From positions 99,509,340-99,573,339 of the forward strand of contig OY829326.1 of NCBI GenBank assembly GCA_963691655.1: a DNA stretch of 64,000 nt, written 5' to 3'. A program made the translations under genes and the position numbers. The DNA comes from Toxonevra muliebris. Taxonomy: Eukaryota; Arthropoda; Insecta; Diptera; Pallopteridae. Shown here piece by piece: positions 23,420 to 35,594 of this stretch. Below the pieces are notes generated by a model. It worked only from the letters and a program-made list of their open reading frames with translations. It ran no database searches and was not told the DNA's origin. The stretch's first letter is position 1, and the number at the start of each line of letters is the position of its first letter.

Positions 23420-23934
23420 GGCGAACTAATGCCTATATAATAGATGTTTGAACTAATAAAATGAAATAAAAAATAAAAAAAAATTGTCAAATGTTTTAGA
23501 TAAATGAATTTGAAAATTAATCAACTAGACTCTAGTTCATGTTACCAGGAATGAAAAGCTTTTAATTTTAATCAGCTCAGGATTTCTGGTTATAACGATT
23601 AGATAGGAGAAACCCTAAAGTCGAACTTTTTATGTATAACATTTATATGGAAAGTGCAATCTTGCTGAGGTAAGTGGAATTAAATTGCACTTGAAGATAA
23701 TGAAAAATTCTCAGACATTTTCATCTTCCATATCAAAAAAGAGCTTTTTAATGATTCTTGATATTTCATTGGAGCGAAAAGTGGCATCTATCGGTAAGTT
23801 AGTAGTATGTGGAATTTCAAATGAGTTAGCAAAAAACCTTGAAGATTTCTCAACTAGTCCCCAGCTTAGCCATGCCGATTATTGCGCTCGGTTGCAAACA
23901 ACTTTAAAACTTTATTCGTCAAATAGGATCTAGT
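23420..23934. other. Unassigned non-coding DNA
   Basis: No recognisable motif. An 82-residue forward frame at 23685-23933 has no family signature and ordinary AT-rich composition. Confidence 0.4.
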
Positions 23935-23945
23935 TATACCTATTT

Positions 23946-24208
23946 TTGTGAAGAGAGGGCGGATCACTTTCTTGGTGTCTGCCCCGTTTTCTGCCGGATC
24001 AGAGTAAGCATATTTGGTACTGGAGTGTTGGGAGACGAACACCTGAGCTCTTTAACACCGCAGGATCTACTAAGATTTATTAATAAATCTGGTAGATTTA
24101 AAGAATAGCAAAAGGGAACACAGGATATAGTACAATGGACGTAAAACTTGTCTGAGTGCTGTATTCTTGAATACTTCTTTTGTCTGTTCCAACAAAAAAA
24201 AAAAAAAA
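23946..24208 (+). mobile_element. Short 3' fragment of RNase H-type LINE
   Basis: It encodes the last ~50 codons of the same LINE as 30237-31267, ending at the shared FGTGVLGDEHLSSLTPQDLL region and its stop near 24105. A 3'UTR ending CTTCTTTTGTCTGTTCC and an A-run follow. An imperfect 11 bp direct repeat (TATACCTATTT at 23935-23945, TATGCCTATTT at 24209-24219) looks like the target duplication. It is severely 5'-truncated, a typical dead-on-arrival insertion. Confidence 0.88.
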
Positions 24209-24219
24209 TATGCCTATTT

Positions 24220-26974
24220 CAGAAACTTGTTTACATGAGAGATACATTCCAGCTAAACTTTTTGAATTTATCATATAGCTCGCTTTCTGTTAGACTGTCA
24301 TAATAAAAAAAAATCGAACTAGGTATGCAAAAATAACCGTTATTTAATTCTTTACCCAGTGTAAAAAAAATTATAACAGTATCTTATGTGTCATTGGTGG
24401 TGAGAAGAATATTTCCTGTTATTGCTTTCTACCTAGTGGTAGTTCGTTGAAATCTATTAATGCGATTTTCAGGAAAACTTTATTTTTAGACTTATGAGAG
24501 TCTGGCAGAAATCGAACTGTCAGCTTTAAGTACCCTTAACTTTTTACGCTTTTCATTTGATAAGAGATATAAGAATTACATAGTCTCAGACATTATTTCT
24601 GTTACATTTCCAAATTTACTTTTGAGAGAGCCCGCATCAAGTATTGCTTTCACCATCACGTTTTAACTCAAAGTTCAAGCATATCCGCCAAATCAAACAA
24701 TATCTCAAAGATACATATATCGATTTGCGTAGAAAATTCATGTACTGCCTATGCAGAAACAATCACTAGCATTTGACCGTCAGAGGCGTGTGACCTGTAG
24801 ACAAACAACCAAATAAACAGATTTTCATTTTCATGTACAAACTGACACACGAATTCGACATACATATGTGCATACATCTTGATATACAAGTGCTGTCCAT
24901 AAATTTCAAAAAAAAAAAAAAAAGTAAGCATATTTACAACTTTCAAATGCTACACTATGTATATCTACATGCAATACTATAGAATGAACATGGAAAACAT
25001 AGAATACATGGCAAGACATTCACCTTTTATGACAGGAAAGCCTTAACGTCTACGTTCGTTCGTGGCGTATTTGAGTGTATATAAGTATGTGTGTTTGTTT
25101 GTGTGTAACAGCAATTTCGTTAAAGATACTTACATGCGGCTTTTGGCAGGATCACTACTGAAAACCACTTACACAATACACAGATGCAAAATATAACAAC
25201 ACACTAGCATAGACACATAACTATACTCATACATATACACAGATACATATACTACGTAGGCATAAAATAAACAAATAATGCTTATATATGTATGTGTGTG
25301 TATGCATTGCAAGCGCACAAGGACAATTGTAAGCATAGGACAACATTATATGAACAACAACAACAGCTAGAGTAATGGCAAAAACGCAAGAGTTGCAATA
25401 ACAACAACAGCAGCAGTAGAAATGACAGCAACGACATCAGCAACATTCAGTTGCAGGATGCTATAAGAGGAAACCCTATTTTTTGGCCTAAGGCGTTGCT
25501 TGTTGTTGCTCCTTTGGCTTTCGTTATTTTTGTTCCTGCTATTGCTGTTGCATCATTTTGCTGTTGCTGCAGCTACCGGAAAAATAACTGCAATACAGAT
25601 AAGATAGTAATAGTGAAAAGAATGTTGTCGTATTCATATACAAACACAAAAGTTATATGTGTGCATGTGTGCGTCTGTGCGAGGTAAGAAAAATTTGTGT
25701 TTGCATTTCGGAAAAGACGCAAAAAATAAAATCATTCTACATCCATATACCAAATACATTCTTTAGAAAAATTGCAATTTTAAATATTTTTTTCTTTATA
25801 GCTTAACTGTGTTAAGTAAACAAAATTGTTGGCAAATGCAAAGCGTAGGAATGTTATTTGTTATGTTGCTCCTGCTGCTGCTGGTACTCTTCCGTGTGTG
25901 TTTGTTTGCATGTATGTGTGAGTGTATGTGTATGTAAAGAAAGCAAATGACTTTGTGCGTTTTTTGTTGGTACATACAACAAAATGTTGTTTGAATCATG
26001 CTAAAGAAAAAAGAATATTAAAAATTAATTGCAACTACAGTTTTCTTTTGTGGAGGAGGCAGTTTTAATATTTCTATGTATGCCTATGTAGAAAGGAATA
26101 ACGTAGAGTACATATGCTGAGAGTTATTGGATATATGAGAAAACATAACCCTCTAGTAGGCTAATTTATTTCAGCAATAAAAAAATGCTGAAATGAAATC
26201 GAAAATCGAATTGGAACTTTTATTTTTGCTCGAGGTAGGAAAATAGGTAGTTCGTTAAAAAACTTGTAGTCCCGATAAATGGAAAGTAAAAAACTTGTGT
26301 GTGTTTATTTAAGTGCAGTTGGGCAATATATGAAACAAAAAATGTTTTTTTGGACCAAAATTTAAATCGGAAATTTAATTAATAAATAAGAAAAAATATA
26401 AATCGTAAAAAAATATGCCCTACATATTTCTTTATATCGGGTTTGAACTTTTATAAAGGGAACAGGTTATTTATGGAGAAATTCTGGTGATGAATACCGA
26501 AGATATGTACCAAGGCCCAAATTCTCTATTTCTGTATTTTTCGTAATTTTTAAAATAACTATATAATTTTTTATTTCATCCGTCACTTTTTCAAGCTGTA
26601 CCTATATAAAAGAGTATACATACATGATGATTCGGTCCCATTGGTTAACATGAAAGCAAGTGATAGGGGATATTAAAGCAAATAAAAAACCGTGGCGTAT
26701 TTTCCCCATTTGTGTTATGTTGACAATTTGTTTCCATTTTGAAAAATGTCCAAAATAGCCAAACTAACTCTAGGGAAAAAAAAATTTTTTTCTGAAAAAC
26801 CTATCCATAAAAAATGTTTTTTATTAAAACTTGAGAGTTTAGCGGGCCAAAATACACAACAGGAAAATAATACTATCTTTAGCGCAAAGTGGCTGTAAGC
26901 TAGTGTAATTAAAATTATCACAAATAATTTTAATATAACATACACAAAATTATCTTTTTCGGTACTCTTTTACG
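24220..26974. other. Non-coding DNA with CAA/CAG and CA/GT repeats
   Basis: No gene recognised. CA/TA-rich microsatellite-like sequence spans 24830-25330. CAA/CAG repeats near 25357-25440 are followed by CTG/TTG repeats near 25497-25572, so the two could pair as a long imperfect hairpin. A 78-residue frame across the repeats (25451-25687) is probably a low-complexity artefact. A small stem with TTTCAGCA arms lies at 26168-26194. Confidence 0.5.
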
Positions 26975-27272
26975 GATCCTTGGTCACCGGTGACCCATAG
27001 ATCGTTTTTCAGTTTTTTTCAAAAGCTGTTGCAAAGAAATTAATAAATTTATATTCATTGAGAAAATATAAGTTGCTCTTTATTTAATATTAAAAAGGTT
27101 TTTGAAATTATTACCTAATTGAGTGCCGTCATAAGGTCACTGAAATAAAAAAAACATAAAAATATTTTTTTTTTTTGCCATGAGTCGCCGGTGACTCTAA
27201 ATTCCACTACAGAAACTTTTTAAACATTTTAATACTGAAGTCGGGGTCAGCGAAGAGAAAGCGAAAGGGTTA
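26975..27272. repeat. Dyad-bearing repeat, TTAA end
   Basis: It contains two palindromic motifs, GGTCACCGGTGACC near 26980 and GAGTCGCCGGTGACTC near 27182. It ends GCGAAAGGGTTAA at about 27259-27271, a terminus of the piggyBac style. Related dyads occur at 28485, 36624 and 37115. The other end is not certain. Confidence 0.5.
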
Positions 27273-27333
27273 AGTGAACAATTAATACTAAAATACTAGG
27301 TCTATCTTTGAAAAAATATCTAATTAGAATATA

Positions 27334-28443
27334 GGAGAGTGACGTCAGGGTTGGAGTATGTTTTGACTTTTGCTCATAATTTCCGTTGAATACCGAATTT
27401 TTATCACTATTGCATCTTGTTGAAGAGATCTCACAAATTGCAATGGTTTTGCTGAAAATTAAAATATAATTTAATTAATCGTTCAGCAGTTATGAGCAGT
27501 TACAAAAAACGAAAATTGTAGTCAAGGTTGGGACACTGCTGTAAGAAATCAATAAAAAATGAAGGAATATGACTGCAAATAACATGAAAATCAAAGAAAA
27601 AAGAAAAATTACACTTGAAAAAATTACACAAAAAAACAAAAATTGTAGTCAGGGTTGGAACACTGCTGTCAGGGTCGGAGCACCATAAAAAATCAATAAG
27701 AAATGAAGGAATATGACTGGAAATAACATAAAAATCAAAGAAAAAGAAAAAATTTCACTTGAAAAAATTACAAAAAAAAACAAAAATTGTAGTCAGGGTT
27801 GGAACACTGCTGTCAGGGTCGGAGCACTGTAAAAAAATTAATAAGGAATATGACTGGAAATAAAATAAAAAAGGAAAAATTTCACTTGAAAACCGGTAAA
27901 GGAGACCTGAAATCAAAATTAAAATCCCTGTGTGTGAATTTTAAGGAAAATTTGAATTTTTCATACACACACGATATGATACGATAAAATGGCACAAAAA
28001 ACACATACGGGGGAAAAAAATTTATTTCCAGGGTCAAAACGCATCATTATCACAAATGTTTTGGTGTTCCAACTCTGATTACAAGCATTGCTCCAACCCT
28101 GACAAGACACGTTATTTAGCGTCGCATCAATTACAGCATATTCGCGTAATACAAACACCATAAAATGCTACATATTTCCACTTCTTAAACCTTGCTAGAC
28201 AATTTAAATTAACTTACTCTGATGTTATTTTTTGAATTAATTTACTTTTTCTGGCATTGTTAAAACGTTTTTACTCTTTTTTTTAACAAGTGGTCACGTT
28301 ACACTTATACATATACCCTCTGAACTCGAATGACATGATAAGTTTGCTTTCATCCTGACAATCAATACTGTATATTAACTTAACGGACGCCAGTGAGATA
28401 TAAGGAAATAAATGACACTGCCCCGACCATGACAACACTCCCC
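27334..28443. mobile_element. TA-flanked transposon with internal copies of its terminal motif
   Basis: The ends GGAGAGTGACGTCAGGGTTGG (left) and, inverted, GGGGAGTGTTGTCATGGTCGG (right) form imperfect ~23 bp terminal inverted repeats next to TA at 27332-27333 and 28444-28445. The motif GTCAGGGTTGGA recurs inside at about 27521, 27648, 27669, 27792 and 27813 (forward), and inverted at about 28062 and 28090. The forward ones sit on three tandem units starting 27514, 27641 and 27785 (127-144 bp period). The flanking sequence resembles an uninterrupted stretch at 37050-37130, supporting an insertion. No transposase frame. The TA duplication suggests Tc1/mariner, but the ends do not match families I know. 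Confidence 0.7.
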
Positions 28444-28445
28444 TA

Positions 28446-29120
28446 CTAAAAAAGTTCGTAAAAAAATGCCATTGAGAGCTACAGGGTCGCCGGTGGCTCT
28501 TGAAAGTTTAGGTTTTCAGAGCGAAAAATTTCTGTTTCGATAAAAAATTGTAACCTGAATACGAGTCTGGGTTCGGTTTTGCGCTATCTCCTCTGGCTCT
28601 CTTACGGTCCTGAGAGGATATTCACTCGTAATCTGACTTTCAACTGCCGCTGAAACCAAAACGAAACAAAGTATAGAGTACTGAAGGTAAGCAACTTGTA
28701 GCTTCGGTTTTTTTTATCGACTGAGTGGCACGAAAATATAAAATATTTTTAACGCCTTTTAAATTGTATAAAAGCGTTGCCTGACTTTTTAATTGTTTTC
28801 ATTTAATAACTTGGCTTATCACTCTAACTTTTATGATAGCTAAAGGCAGTAATTCGGCAGGTCCATTATTTGGGTCTGGGCATAATTGGCATAATTAGGA
28901 CATAATTAGACGATAGGTTTCTGAAGTCATTTTAGTTCTTCTACAGAAGTAATCAAAACTCCTTGAAGGACTGTTGGTATCTATTTAAAGAATTTAATTG
29001 AACTTTGTCTTCTTTAAGTTAATGAACTGGTGATCGCTGAAGGTCCAAAACTCTCAAAAGTTAAAACTTATTTTGGCTGATATGTCCTTGTCTCGATTTA
29101 ATTTGAATTTAAATGTTTAA
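28446..29120. other. Dyad-bearing repeat continuation and AT-rich DNA
   Basis: It opens with ACAGGGTCGCCGGTGGCTCT at 28481-28500. Together with 37100-37165 this forms one repeat family, including the shared TTTTCAGAG-CGAAAA block. The rest has no recognisable feature. Confidence 0.4.
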
Positions 29121-30028
29121 CCAGAAGGAAATAATTATACTTCCAAATGATGCAATCGTGATATTTATAAGCTTTACTTTAACAGATTTTACGGACAACG
29201 CATTATAGACATTGGACAACATTCCGACACAATTTATTTGAAAAATGTTACTTGTAAGTCATTGTTAGGAAAAATAGAGCATGGTAACTATTTTCTGCAG
29301 AAGAAATTGGAAAAATAATGCCTCATAAAAAATGGGTAATATCTAATCGCGAAATTGCATGAAGTATTAACATATCACATGTAGGCGTGGTAAACGTCCA
29401 AAAAAGGAAGTAAATATATGCCAAAATAAAGCGGCTTGGACGACTTCTAATCATGAGTACACTTAAAAAATCAGAGATTATCAAAGCTACAAGCTTCAAA
29501 AAATTTATTATATCTGAAATTCGAAATGATTTGGATTGAGATATTTTTGCAAGATGTATTGGAAAGATTTTACATGACTGTAAACATCTCACAATAAGGG
29601 TTAGCTTCCCGTAAACACTCATCACAAAAAGGCATGTTTCGAATTTGCAACATCACATTTGTAATGGACCGATCAATGCGAAACGATTATTTTTGGGAAC
29701 GAAAAACGTTCACATGAGATGTTCCTGACTGTTATAACCTTGTTTGGTACTATATATCTAAAAAAGAGTAAGTCAGAAATTACCAAGGTGGTAGACTGAT
29801 GACAGTTCGATTTGTTTCTCAAACAAAATATTAACATCTTTCGTCAGAAGTAAAATGAACTCCCATGACTATCTACCTCCTCGGGAAAAGGTGCTTTTTA
29901 ATGTTCATGTTAAAATTAATAAGTGCAGCATAAAATTCATTAAGATGACACTTTTATCTATCAAGCAGCAGTTGATAAAGTAACCCACTTCAAGCCTGGA
30001 CTTGAACCCCATTGAAAATCTTTGAAGT

Positions 30029-30236
30029 GTTTTTTTTTTTTAATCAGATTTATTCACGTGGCATTCAGATTTCCAGTTTAAGTTAATTACGAGCAAAAAC
30101 AAAAAAGAATTAGAAGGAAATATCATTATTAGAGCTAAGAAATCTTATGAGCTCAACTGCAAATAGAATAGAAGAAAATATAAAGAATTAGAGTAGTCAC
30201 ATGTATTACTAAATTTGTGATTATCCCTTTTTGAAA
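30029..30236 (-). mobile_element. Possible short LINE tail next to the RNase H LINE
   Basis: The Tc1 reading ends abruptly at a T-run (30030-30042), followed by ATCAGATTTATTCACGTGGC. Read on the minus strand this is an AATAAA-bearing sequence ending in poly(A). It then runs to the next LINE's T-run at 30237. It fits a second truncated retrotransposon tail, but no coding part is visible. Confidence 0.4.
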
Positions 30237-31267
30237 TTTTTTTTTTTTTTTTTTGGAACAGACAAAAGAAGTATTTAGGAATACAGCACTCAGACAAGTT
30301 TTACGTTCATTGTGTGTTCCCTTTTGCTATTCTTTAAATCTACCAGATTTATTAATAAATCTTAGCAGATCCTGCGGTGTTAGAGAGCTCAGGTGTTCGT
30401 CTCCCAACACTCCAGTACCAAATATGCTTACTCTGATCTGGCAGAAAGTAGGGCAGACATTAAGAAAGTGATTCGCCGTCTCTTCACATTCTTCCTCCGA
30501 ACCACAGGAAGCACAGAAGGCACTAGCTCCTAGGCCAATCATATGCAAATGTTTGGCCCAAGAGAAATGACCTGTATATAATCCCACCAGCTGCTCACAA
30601 CTCTTTCTGTTAAGTGATAACAGAAAGTCTGTTAGACGCTTAGAGATAACAGGTAACATGGTCTTTGTTTGTCTAAAGCCCCTCAGGTCCTCCCATTTAC
30701 GATTGTGGGTGAAGTCGGCCCACTCATTAATGGTGGTCTTGATGGCTGTAGACGACAAAGAGAGTACAGGTTCTGGGCCCAGGAAACCAGTTTCCGAACC
30801 CTTTCTGGCCAGAAGGTCAGCAGATTCATTTCCTGAAATTCCTGAGTGTCCAGGAACCCATATCAACAGCAGGCTATTGTGTTTTCCAACACAATCAAGC
30901 CTGGATTTGCGATGCATAACCAGTTTAGACGTGGTTAGAGGATTAAGCAAGGATTTAAGCGCAGCCTGACTGTCACTAAATACACAGATACTCCTTTCTC
31001 TCCAACCATTATCAATAACATGGTCCAGTGCCTTGATGATTGCAAAAACTTCTGCTTGAAAAACAGAAGCATACAACCCAAGGGAGAAGTGAAGGTGCAC
31101 TCCATCATTTTCAATAAAGACCCCAGAACCCGAACCGAATTCTGTTCTGGAGCCGTCAGTGAAAATACGCTTACAATCAACTCCCAGCCCAGGTCCCAGG
31201 TATCGGAATGGCATTGATAGAACTGTTAGATCCATATCAGTACCTTCAACAATGTCCCCAATAAAAC
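30237..31267 (-). mobile_element. 5'-truncated RNase H-type LINE
   Basis: A minus-strand insertion ending in poly(A) (T-run 30237-30255) and truncated at its 5' end within coding sequence near 31267. The hexamer TTGAAA lies on both sides (30231-30236 and 31268-31273) as a possible short target duplication. It interrupts the Tc1-type element. Family-mates: a shorter copy at 23946-24208, nearly identical over the shared region. Confidence 0.85.
30327..31235 (-). CDS. LINE ORF2 C-terminal part: RNase H and zinc tail
   Basis: A 302-residue open frame, the C-terminal end of a retrotransposon ORF2; coding continues a few codons upstream to the truncation. RNase H (about 20-150) removes RNA from the RNA/DNA hybrid during reverse transcription. 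Its four acidic residues are present: D27 (FTDGSR), E62 (FQAEV), D88 (FSDSQ) and D140 (NESAD). WVPGHSG lies between the last two. A C-terminal zinc-like motif follows, with C241, C244, H256 and C261. The intact frame suggests a recent origin. The presence of RNase H places the parent in I/LOA-like groups, not R1 or jockey; the exact clade is uncertain. The ATG used is internal, not a true start, so no complete protein is made. Confidence 0.88.
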   Translation of the reverse strand: MDLTVLSMPFRYLGPGLGVDCKRIFTDGSRTEFGSGSGVFIENDGVHLHFSLGLYASVFQAEVFAIIKALDHVIDNGWRERSICVFSDSQAALKSLLNPLTTSKLVMHRKSRLDCVGKHNSLLLIWVPGHSGISGNESADLLARKGSETGFLGPEPVLSLSSTAIKTTINEWADFTHNRKWEDLRGFRQTKTMLPVISKRLTDFLLSLNRKSCEQLVGLYTGHFSWAKHLHMIGLGASAFCASCGSEEECEETANHFLNVCPTFCQIRVSIFGTGVLGDEHLSSLTPQDLLRFINKSGRFKE

Positions 31268-31502
31268 TTGAAACTTACTTTAGTACTTGGAACCTTTCAA
31301 TTTTATTTTTTCTTATTATTCTTAAAATGGAAGTATAATTATTTCCTATGAAGCTTTTTTAAAGTTTTTGATTTTAATGCATTTAAATAACATAGTTATA
31401 TTTATCATTTTCGTATTTATTGAATAAATTAGGAATTAATGAAAATCTTACAAAAAAATCGCACTTTGTGTCTGGAAGTATACTTTTTACCGTGAGTGTA
31501 TT

Positions 31503-32194
31503 TTGTATCTATTTCAACAATCACATTCAATAATAAAAGCATCAAACTTGCTGCTTATCGCAAAAAGTTAAATACTTTTTAAGTGTACATACTCACTTCA
31601 CATTCTACCCATTGAGCGCCACTTTCACTGTTTATCTTTTGATTAAATTGGTCAATTCACAAAACATTTGTTCGATACTTATGTGCTTTGGTAACTCTGT
31701 CTTTTTTCTCTCTTTCTCCCCCATTCAATTTCTTCTTTTCTTTTCATACTTATACACGAGCTACAAAAGCTATTGGAAAAATGCATGTTCTACGCTGATG
31801 CTATAGAAATATTTTGTTAACTAAAATGCAACCAGAACAGAAAATTGCAATATTGCACAAAAAAAAAAAAAAAAACAAGTAGAAAGAAAAAGAGAAGCAG
31901 AAGTAAAAATTGTATACAAAAAATAATACAATCAAATACAATTGAAATAAGTAACGACATTAAAAGAATTCTGTATTCGGTTTCTTTTTTTTACAATTTT
32001 TTATTTCTTATTATTTTTCTTCTCATTTTGTTTTTGGCTTTCAACATTTTCCCCATTTGTATTGCGGCTTTGCTTTATTTATTGTACAATGATATAGATG
32101 TCGAGAAAAAGTAAAATGATATACAGAGGTGTTCACAAGAATAATTCATATTTGTGAAATCTTTTTGCTGAGGTTTCGTTTAAAATAATGCATT
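31503..32194. other. AT-rich non-coding DNA
   Basis: Nothing recognised. Short frames at 31612-31806 and 31845-32114 are T- or A-rich translations without motifs. Confidence 0.5.
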
Positions 32195-32266
32195 TTATGT
32201 TATAACCAGTAGCGGGAAAAGAACAGAGCTTTATGTTATAACCAGTAGCGGGAAAAGAACAGAGCT
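32195..32266. repeat. Perfect 36 bp tandem duplication
   Basis: Two identical adjacent 36 bp units (32195-32230, 32231-32266), beginning TTATGTTATAACCAGTAGCG. Exact identity implies a recent duplication or an assembly slip. Confidence 0.95.
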
Positions 32267-32429
32267 TTTGGTTCTGTAGTTCTCCTTAAAAATGTGAATG
32301 CTTATAATTTTTAAGAATCATTTTAGGTCTTAACTGTTTATTAGTTGGGACCACTAAATCAAACATCCTTGAAGTTCTGATTTATTATATGGTTTAAGGT
32401 TATTATTTTAAGTCTAATTTCAATCTGGG

Positions 32430-33000
32430 TTTTCAGTGGAATTTTATTCAGATTTTTGGTTCGAAACTTAGTTTGATTTTGGTTCGAATTTTGTTCATAG
32501 CTTTGTTCAGAATTTTGTCATAGAATTTGGTTGGAACTAGCTATGATTTTTGGTTTGAAATTTAGTCTGATTTCTGGTTTAATTTCATGAAAAACACAAA
32601 TTTAAATTTTTGTTGAATTGTGTTCAGATCATCAAATAAATGAAAATTCAGACCAAATTTTGTTCCAAAGTTTGGTTTCAATTTGGTTTCAACTTCGATC
32701 TGAGTTTTGACCTGATTTAGCCTGATTTCTGGTTTTGAGTTTTGGCCTGAAGTTTGCTTGAATTTGGGTGAGATTTTTTGTATGAAATTTTAGTTTGAAT
32801 TTTGGTCCAAGCTTTGATTCAAATATGGGACTGGTTTCATCTGACTTTGTTTTGATTTTTTATTTAAGTTTTTGTATGCAGTTTGGTCTGAATTTTTGTC
32901 TCATTTTTGCTCTGCGTTTGATTTGAATTTAAGTTAAAATGCTGATTCATATTTGAGACTAATTTGGTCTGAACTTGGGTCTAAATTTCAGTGTAGAAAA
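32430..33000. repeat. Degenerate TTTGGTCTGAA minisatellite, copy 1
   Basis: About 570 bp built of variable-length units around TTTGGTTTGAATTT and TTTTGGTCTGAA. The complementary motif makes up the arrays at 52090-52520 and 54600-54990. There are no clean unit boundaries. T-rich orientation here. Confidence 0.75.
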
Positions 33001-33097
33001 TTTAAAAGTATTGGTTCGGATATTAGTCGTTATTTAATGTTTAAATTATTATCTAGAATACTTGAACTAAGTTGAAATCGAAAAATGGAGCAATCTT

Positions 33098-34024
33098 CAT
33101 TCGAAGAAAATATTCATAAATAATTTTTATCAAACTGATTTTTAAATACAATAAATTAAATCAATGATACATTTGATGGACCCTATAAAATTAAAATTTT
33201 AGGAAAAATTATCCGATTTTTTTTAATCTTAACCTCAAAAAAATGGCCAAAAGTGACAAAAAATTCACAGAATAATCAAATTAAATTTTTTCAAATAAAT
33301 ATTATCTAATGTGCATTCTAGTGCATTTTTTTTTATCGTGCGGGATATAATTTCATTAACTCATTGACTTCCCACTTCTGATGATGTACCCAACCTCAAA
33401 AAAATTACCAAAAATAGTAGAGGCTCATTTTTTTCAAATGATCATCATTGGGAATTCGGACCGTTATCAATGATAAAGAACCCGGATGAGGTTGGTTTAT
33501 ATTCCCTAAATTCGTGAAGTCACAGCATTGAAAGAGATCTTTCTAGTCGTGGTGCTATGAGCAATAATGGGTTAAAAATTAATTACATCTTAAGATTGTC
33601 TCCTAAAACTGCATGTGTTTTGCTAAAATTTGCAAAAATTAACCATTTTAGGATTCGATAATTTGTTCTATTTTTTATTAATTTTTAAACTTTTCAAACT
33701 GATGCAGGACGAAACATTAAATCAAAAACAGTTACTGACCTAGTAAAAACTATGAATGCAGGAGTGCTCAGTATCACCTTCTCTTTTTGAATCCGTAGTT
33801 AAACCTCATGTCGAAGAAAACAAATCGGATTTGATCGCTTAGTGTAACTAAGATTTCAAATTTATTTTTTATATTTGACGTTTTAGATAAAAACCCGATG
33901 GAAGTAAAAAATATCGTTAAATAGATTTTATTTTAATCTAAAAAATTAGAATAAAGTTTCCACATTTCGGGGGGGGGGCGGTCAAAATCCCCAAACCCCC
34001 CCTTCCCCCCTAAATACAGCCTTG
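33098..34024 (+). mobile_element. GGCCGTA-family transposon, copy 2 (left-truncated)
   Basis: It aligns to 62535-63568 over almost its whole length, starting at CATTCGAAGAAAATATTCAT. The left terminal G-rich end is missing. The right end has G-runs and C-runs (33969-34011) and finishes TAAATACAGCCTTG. It also shares the 2288-3176 blocks in reverse. No coding. Confidence 0.8.
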
Positions 34025-35594
34025 TACTATATATATATTTTTTATGTTGATTTTTATTTTGTGTGAAATCGATTAAAATTTTAAGCGTTTTCTGGAATTC
34101 TTCCGAAACTCAAATTTAATATAAAATAAGGAAAAAATTTCAGAAAAAGTTGTTTACTACTTTTTTGTATATCACTGCGTAAATAGCTCAGAAGCCTAAG
34201 ATACAAAAAAAATTAGTTATTAGGGGAGAACCTAGAGATTACTGGTCAAAAACTTCCATAATGATTCCCGATAATATTGCGACTATATATTTGACCACTA
34301 CTGTTTAAGTACAGACATAAGTGCATAAACTGGTATATTCATACATGTGCTTATATATACTTATGAATGTATTTGTGTACGTGCGAGTGCAAGACTTGTA
34401 CATTTTGTGGCTTGCAGCATGAAAGAAAATTGAAAAAAAATTCACAAGCACTGAATTTGCAACAAAATAATAATGTTTTATAAAATACACATGAACATAT
34501 GTTTGATTGCATATATATATATATGTACGTATGTGTGTGTGTGCTAAAAAGTATGGCACATCATTTCGTTTTCCTTCTTATTTTATGCGATATCTCAATT
34601 TGTTTCTTTTTTTTGAAGAAAAAGCAGCAAATGATTGTAATAAAGTTGAAAATTTATCATAGTTTCTTTTTTTTCTCTCTACCCTACTCCAATTTCTACC
34701 AAGTATTTGTGGTTTTACTTTTGCAATGCAGCACACAATAAATAAAGTTTTATATATTTCATACTTTAAACAAAAATTTCAACAAATTTATTTTCTATAT
34801 ACAAGGAGTCTGCAAAACTTTAAATTTTAGTTTAAAATTTTTATTTACCACTTGTGTTGCAAACAGAAAGGGCCATGTCTACTACAAAAGAAGAAAACTT
34901 CAGCTTGTCAATAATAAACTTTATTTTCTTTGCTTTTCTCTTTCTCTTCCTCTTTTTTTTTTATTTTTTATTTTTGGACGCTCATCTTCTTTATTCAAAT
35001 GTTTTATCTTTTTCTACCCTAATTTCAATCTAATTTTGACTCTATTATTCCGAAGAGACTTTTTGTGCATACCCCTACATTTCCAAAGCAATGTGTAGGA
35101 TTCAAGATTCAAAAAATAAAAAGGGTAAAGTGAAACGAATGTTGACTCCCCATAACCAGCAAAAAAAAAAAAAGGCACAACAAAAATTGTTGCTTTCTAT
35201 AACAAAAAACGGAAACATACTGTAAAAAAGGGGAGGGAGAACAAAAACCAAAGCCAATTTGTGTTACTTTTGAAAAGTGAAACGAAAAAAAATGAAAAAA
35301 AAAAAACGTAAAAGGTTTTCACTTTTAAGCATACAAAATTGCACCAGTTACAATCAACGATTGCTTTAACAAATGTGTAGCGTGCAATCGCTGCATTTCA
35401 TCCAATAGCCTAAGAATGTCGGAATTATTCAGAAAATGTAAAAGGTGATAAAAATATTATCTTTTACTTTACCTATTTTCATTTTTATGTATCAGAATCC
35501 GGATAATTCTCCTTTAGTGTTTAGAAAACTTAAACACTCATAATTAGGTCCTATACATTGATAAAAATTGTTCGACATATATGCATAGACATAT
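34025..35594. other. AT-rich non-coding DNA
   Basis: No gene recognised. TA/GT microsatellite-like stretches lie at 34300-34550. A- and T-runs are frequent. Minus-strand frames here are low-complexity. Confidence 0.5.

Larger units (their letters stand above)
29127..31502 (+). mobile_element. Decayed Tc1-type transposon, split by LINE insertions
   Basis: Transposase traces run forward from about 29323 to 30025 with many stops. The helix-turn-helix part begins MPHKKWVISNREIA; next comes RRGKRPKKE near 29383, then KACFEFATSHL near 29622-29655 (the region before the catalytic domain). Last is LDLNPIENL near 29996-30022, the Tc1-family DLNPIENLW signature. The 20 bp motif AGGAAATAATTATACTTCCA occurs at 29127-29146 and inverted at 31328-31347. 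A related ATACTTCCAG motif lies at the outer end CCGTGAGTGTA (about 31473-31501). This recalls the inner/outer direct-repeat arrangement of IR-DR Tc1 elements. The left outer end was not found. Confidence 0.7.

Noticed and set aside
25451..25687. 78-residue frame across the CAG/CTG repeats
   Set aside because: Low-complexity translation of triplet repeats with a cysteine run; no supporting context.
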